Source: Reticulascus tulasneorum
Lineage: Eukaryota > Ascomycota > Sordariomycetes > Glomerellales > Reticulascaceae
Length of the DNA: 64,000 nucleotides
Assembly (NCBI GenBank): GCA_001557505.1
Contig: LSAX01000005.1
Location: forward strand, 496,001 to 560,000
Reading direction: 5' to 3'
Shown: positions 59,113-64,000 of the stretch, one piece after another
Numbering within the stretch: position 1 is the stretch's first letter
Layout of the letters: the number at the start of each line of letters is the position of its first letter
Position numbers and translations under genes: made by a program
The notes under the pieces: model-generated
Databases searched by the model: none
Seen by the model: only the letters and a program-made list of their open reading frames with translations
What the model was told of the DNA's origin: nothing

Positions 59113-60253
59113 ATGGCTTCTCTTCTCAAAGGGACGGCTTTCATAACCGGTGCTGCATCTGGTGCGTTGTCTCGGCCCTCCGCTCCTAGCATGCCGTTCG
59201 TGGGACTGTGAGCCGGTCAGTGGCACTAGAAGCATCCCGCGTCATATGACAGAGCTTTGACCACGGACCTTGCCTTGATGGTGGATATACAGAATCTTAC
59301 TTACGAAACCGTAGGAATTGGGCAATACACGGCCCTCGCCTTCGCTAGACATGGCATTAGACAACTTGCGCTGGCCGATATGAACCTGCCAGGTTTGAAG
59401 GCAGCCAATGCCTTGCTTAAGAGCAAATTCCCGTCGACCGAGATACTTGAGATCCCCATGGATGTACAGAATGCAGATCAAGTCAAAGGAGCCATCGCGG
59501 AAATCGTTAAGAGATTCGGCCGACTCGACATCGCAGTCAACAATGCAGGAATCGGTGGCAGCGGCAAGAAGACACATGAGATCGAGGAATCCGAGTTTGC
59601 CAAAGTTGTCGATGTCGATCTTCACGGGGTCTGGAGGTGCCAGAAGGCAGAGCTGGAGGTTATGTACAACCAAGAGTGAGTCTGGACTGAAGATATGGTG
59701 TAGTCGGCGTAAAGGATTGACACTGACAACCGTTCCCAGAGACTTGGGTCTGCGAGAAGGCCGTGGTAGAATCATCAACGTAGCATCAATGTACGGTCTC
59801 GTTGCTCCGAGCCATTTCATGTCACATAGCGCCTACGCCACTGCAAAACACGGTAAAGTCGTCAATGAGAATGCTGATGGAAGTCGAGAGCATGGCTAAT
59901 ACCGACATAAGGTGTGGTGGGACTGACCAAAGGCGACGCAAACACATACGGTCCGCGAAATATCCGAATCAATGCTATATGCCCCGGGTATGGACCAACC
60001 TCACTGCCCTGCTACCCAGGCAGGCATCGAGGATTGCACTGACAGACCCAGCTATGTGGAAACACCTCTTTTGCTAGAGAGCATGTCACAGGATCCCGAA
60101 TCGGCATTGGGACGAGATATCGAGAGAACTCCATTCCAGCGCATGGCGAAAATGGAGGAGATCGCCGACTGCATCACGTTCCTCGCCTCTGACATGAGCA
60201 GCTTCATGCAAGGCGCGACCCTGGTAGCTGATGGGGGTTTTACAATCCAATAA
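59113..60253 (+). CDS. short-chain dehydrogenase/reductase (classical SDR)
   Basis: Exons 59113-59161, 59315-59675, 59740-59852, 59912-59987 and 60052-60253 give 801 nt, or 266 aa, standard for classical SDRs; every junction has GT/AG and closes. Motifs: cofactor loop TGAASGIG (12-19), Asp38 after strand 2 (favouring NAD(H) over NADP(H)), NNAG (92-95), and the catalytic Ser153, Tyr169 and Lys173 (YATAKH). The end ASFM..GATLVADGGFT-type tail is the usual SDR C-terminus (here SSFMQGATLVADGGFT). It is soluble, with no leader. The substrate is unknown. It converges on the Zn2Cys6 regulator 410 bp downstream, a plausible but unproven regulatory partner. Confidence 0.9.
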
Positions 60254-60662
60254 TTGAACATTGGCAGAAGCGCGAAGGAGAAGCCTGAGGACATCATTGA
60301 GCCCATTGAGCAACCGAACTAGGTACGAAGCCCAAGGTTGGCAAGTTGGAATCAAGAAACTACACAATTGCCTTGTTCACTTGGTATGGTAAGTTTGCAG
60401 TGGTGGTCGCAACGTTCAGGGGAACTCTATTGGGACAGATGGAGACACAGAAACCATCGTATTAGCTAATGGTATAGTAGTAAATACGAGTGATTTAAAT
60501 AAGCTGCATACATATGGCATGCGAGGGCAGTTGAAACGACCACTGACAATGGTGAGATACAAAACTCCATGACACAATTGTACATCATTCAATACCCCAC
60601 ATTGGGCCTTCCTTCCAGCCAGCCCGAGTTACCCAGGATCTACAAATGTGAACTTTAAATGA
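60254..60662. other. convergent 3' intergenic region
   Basis: About 400 bp between the stop codons of the SDR and the large regulator. Nothing recognisable besides AT-richer 3' untranslated-type sequence. Confidence 0.5.
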
Positions 60663-63600
60663 TCAAAAGCTAAAGAAATCCAACTCGTGATTTCGAGGTG
60701 CCCCATCGGGTTCATTCCTATCGGCCTTTTCGGGAACCGCTCTCTGGACAAGTCCACTCAGGCTGACAGGGCTCAGGGCATCCAGTCCACCCTCACTTCC
60801 CATCCACTCCATGCCGCCATTCGCAACCGAGTTCAAGCCCGGTGCCCTAGACTTATCCGCTTTACTACCCGAGCCCTCGTGGTCTGGTGCATTGCTTGCC
60901 TCCCCAACGCCGGATACATTGGCTTCATCGCGTCTGCCACTACTGTATATGTTGCTGTTTACTACCATGCCAGAGGGGATGGTTCCATTTCTGCCAGGCA
61001 GAGAACTAGCGCCAATTCCAGCCGCTCCGGATCCCCAATCAGCCATGGGAAGATCATACGCATTGCTAGACTGGGATGGGCCGTTGCAACTCATGCCGCC
61101 AAGCGCCCACCCATCTGTTTGCGGGGGAACAAGGCTAAAATCATCACTCGGCCTGGGTAGGTTCTCTGCATGGTCGTCAGGTTGGTCCTGTTCGATGGTT
61201 GTGTCATTCAAGAAATCAAGGTTGAATTGGTGATGGTTCTCGTTGGCACCGAGGGAGTACAGCGCTGGGTCCACGCGCGCATGAGCTCCAAATGAATGCT
61301 GACTCTGCGATGACTTCGGAGGTGTTTGCTGTGCGTGCCGGTTGAAAAGTGAAGGAGCTGGCCGGGAGAACTCCGAAGCTCGCCTGCTTTGAGTTGGCCT
61401 ACGTCTCTTGAATACTTGCCCACTATCTAGAGATTCTGCCGCTTCTCGGCGAACTGGGAGGATGGAGTAAATGTTGTCCAGGTCACCCCGCCATCCGGAA
61501 TCTGATAGCAGGCTTCGATCACTGCCAGTCAAGGCGGTCGGGGGTACGATAGGCCGCGAAGTGCCGGTAAAGTCCGAGTTATCGGCTCGGAGCTGAGCAA
61601 GAACAGCTTTCAGGAGGTCGTCCATTCGCGCGGCAGGGTGATATGTGTGGCTCATGTCATTAACAGCTCCGGCAAGAATCTCGAGGTAACCAAGGTAAGA
61701 CTTTCGCTCGGCCTCGTTGCGTTGATAGGCCAACGCAGCAATCAAAGCAATAGCAGCCGTGCCTGCGTGCTGAATACCAGTGACAAATATCTTTCTTCCA
61801 TCAAATCGCTGACGATGCTGCCAGAAGATCCGGGCGACGCGGATTGCTTGTTGTGTGCAAATGCTGCGAGAAAGCGCCGTCCTGCTGTCGTCCACCATAG
61901 AATGGGGATCTCCCATGCCCAGAGAATGCCCAGTACCGGAAAAGTGTTGTTGGTCAGCAACGTCCTTGGGCTCATGAGTTGGTGATGCTGGGCTAGGGTG
62001 GGATCCAGTGCTGGCACCATCGCCCGAGATAGCCCCATACTTGGCCCAAGGGCGGTGGAGCAGAAGCATGGAGACATGGTACTGCTGGTGGAGAAGAAAA
62101 TAGCTGAATGGCGCTGTTTTGATATTTGTCGGTTTCCATTGGAGATGGTCTGGGAGGCGCCGATACCAGTTCTGTAGCTGCCGGTCGAGATTTATGACGT
62201 GGAGGTATGCGTTGTCCTCGCCCTCAGCAGCCGCAAAAACGTTGTTGTGATCACTGTTGTTTGGGTTGTTGACTCTATTATTGTCCCGGGTTTCGACGAT
62301 TCTACCAGCCAGTTCCATCAACTCGATCAGCTGCTCATAAATCTCGGCTAGGGCATTTTTCTTGTCCGCAGATCCTGTATCGTCCAGTAGAGACGATAGT
62401 TGAGAGAAACGCTTCGAAAGAAGATCCATCCCAATATCCTGGCTCTTGATGCTGGTCGGCCGCCCAAGAAACAAAGCCCAGTACTTGTCATATATAACGC
62501 ATGCTCGCATTACCATGTGACGAATTTGAACATCCTGATCGGATATACCGTTGCTCCGACAATCAAGATGAAGGCCAATATCGAAAGCAAGTCGATTAGC
62601 CATGCCTTGGGAGGGCTGTCAGCAAAGGACTTCAAAATTGGCATGAAAACGAGCCATCAACTCACCGGAGTACATCCACCCAGTGTTGTCCCTGCCAACG
62701 CCACACTCAAGGTCACCCAAGAGGAGCAACGCCTGTACACTGGGGATCCCGCCGGGCCGCTCAAGCTCGATGTCCAGCATGTATTTCGCCTCCCTGTGGA
62801 GAGAGCTCTCCCTACTTGCAAGGGTAATTCTCCTCATGTCCTCCCGCTCAAAGTCGGCGAATCGAAAACCCATGGCTAAAATGGCGATATGCAAGAAAGA
62901 GGAATAGAACTTGGGGTTCTGGGACTCTCGATCCGCCTCGAAAGCGTCTTGATTAATGATATTCATGACGGAGTTATAATAGCCCCAGAAGTTACCCATG
63001 AGATAGTCGTGAGTAGTGGATGTTAAGGAGCGGATGATCCTCTCGGCTCTGCGAACTTGCTCCGGGGGTTCTCGAGAGTCGCACTGATCTGGAGGCTCGG
63101 CATACACATGGCTGTTCGCTGTTGGGCCAAAGAATCGCAGCCGCCCGGAAAGTTGATCAAATGAGAGGTTGCCCTTGGTAGATAGAAGACGATGGACGAT
63201 ATCCTCCTGCCTGGAATCAAACATTCGGAATGGGGACTGCTCCTTGGATAGGGGTTGGAGCATTTGGCTGTTGGTAAGAGTGCTCTCAGCTTGATCACTA
63301 TCCTGCATAGCAAAGTCATCATTGCCGGAATCAGGCGGAGATGGCACTTCGCACAACGGCGAATTGCTGTTGGTCTGGGTTCTTTTTGTGCCATTCTCTG
63401 GTTGCGGGGATCTATCATCTGGGCCTTTCGATTGAGCGTCTTGCCTCGTCTTGGGAGGATGTATTGCCAGTGGAGGTTCGACTCCTTTCTCTACCAGCAT
63501 TCCTTCCAGCAACGCAATTCGTTCGGATAGGGATGACGTATATGCCTTGGATATTGGCCTGATATATGGTCAGTCGAGATCGAGGTTCGAAGCACAGAAA

Positions 63601-63877
63601 TAGTGAGGTGGTCTAACCTTCTCCGCTCATCATCGTTCTTGATGATGCATTCAGTCCCCGACCTCTTACACTGCGTGCATTCCACTTCGCCTTTGGGCAC
63701 AACACATCGAATTCTTCGATCCCGACACGAAGCGCAGGCAACAGATGCCCTGTGTCGAATCTGTTGCTTGCTCGATTGCCGAGCGGCTTGGTTACGAGGA
63801 GAGACGTTTTCTTGATTGATGACCTCGCTGGCATCTTTTGGCATTGGGTTGCCGTCCATACTAGGAGCTGGTGCCAT
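60663..63877 (-). CDS. large Zn2Cys6 transcription factor with fungal-specific middle domain
   Basis: Exons on the minus strand 63877-63618, 63558-62666 and 62605-60663 sum to 3096 nt, or 1031 aa, phases closing. The zinc cluster is at 48-77 (CASCRDRRIRC, then CTQCKRSGTEC), followed by a linker and a short coiled-coil (SLSERIALLEGMLVEKG). The middle domain spans about 260-560, with the classical GWMYSGMANRLAFDIGLHLD at the exon 2/3 junction and the later YDKYWALFLGRPTSI. The C-terminal 400 residues are low-complexity, rich in Ser, Asn, Gly and Pro, likely activation or disordered regions. It is nuclear by family. Targets cannot be read from the sequence; the SDR is its nearest neighbour. Met at 63877 is the first in frame and lies close before the cluster. 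Confidence 0.88.
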
Positions 63878-64000
63878 GATTATTCACGACGCCTGTCTGT
63901 GTGATGTCCAGAATAGGCAGACAAATAGAAGTCTTGATCTCGTCGTCACCGAGCGCGTAAGTGGTTGAGGGATTGACCATCAGTGGTTCACCCGCGCTGC
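63878..64000. promoter_or_regulatory. upstream region of the large regulator
   Basis: The last 123 bases lie upstream of the start codon at 63877 on the minus strand. No specific site is called. Confidence 0.4.

Overview
This window looks like a filamentous ascomycete chromosome, probably Sordariomycetes. The genes carry short GT-AG introns (about 50-200 nt) and encode typical fungal families: Zn2Cys6 regulators, a WSC domain, an Iks1-type kinase, an NmrA-like reductase and GH79. About half of the window is extremely AT-rich, gene-free DNA made of decayed transposons. Their differences are C-to-T and G-to-A transitions, and their stops sit mostly where Gln or Arg codons are expected. This is the signature of repeat-induced point mutation (RIP). 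Species cannot be named from the sequence alone.

Layout: 1-1650 holds the possible 3' end of one gene and an isochorismatase-like hydrolase. 1650-4800 is a RIP block. 4800-14900 is a gene island with two large, divergently transcribed secreted proteins: a PL7 polysaccharide lyase with four Cys-rich repeats (minus strand) and a WSC / helical / subtilisin-like protease (plus strand, 11 exons, 1114 aa by my splice model). 14900-44650 is a 30 kb nest of transposons: a plus-strand Ty3/gypsy element (A), a minus-strand gypsy element (B), and seven hAT-type elements or fragments. Four hATs have both ends, each with an 8-bp target duplication. 44690-64000 returns to normal gene density: NmrA-like reductase, GH79 beta-glucuronidase, Zn2Cys6 regulator, a small zinc-finger-like protein, an Iks1-like kinase, a short-chain dehydrogenase and a large Zn2Cys6 regulator.

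How parts fit: the lyase and protease share one 1.2 kb upstream region and are enclosed by RIP blocks, so they look like an accessory secreted module acting on a polysaccharide/protein matrix. GH79 and PL7 both act on uronic-acid-containing glycans, but about 39 kb of mostly repeats separates them and joint action is only inference. The GH79 gene is convergent with a Zn2Cys6 regulator 120 bp away. Splice models were built by eye; for every multi-exon gene the phases close to a multiple of three with consensus GT/AG sites, which is good internal support. No tRNA, rRNA or CRISPR array was recognised.
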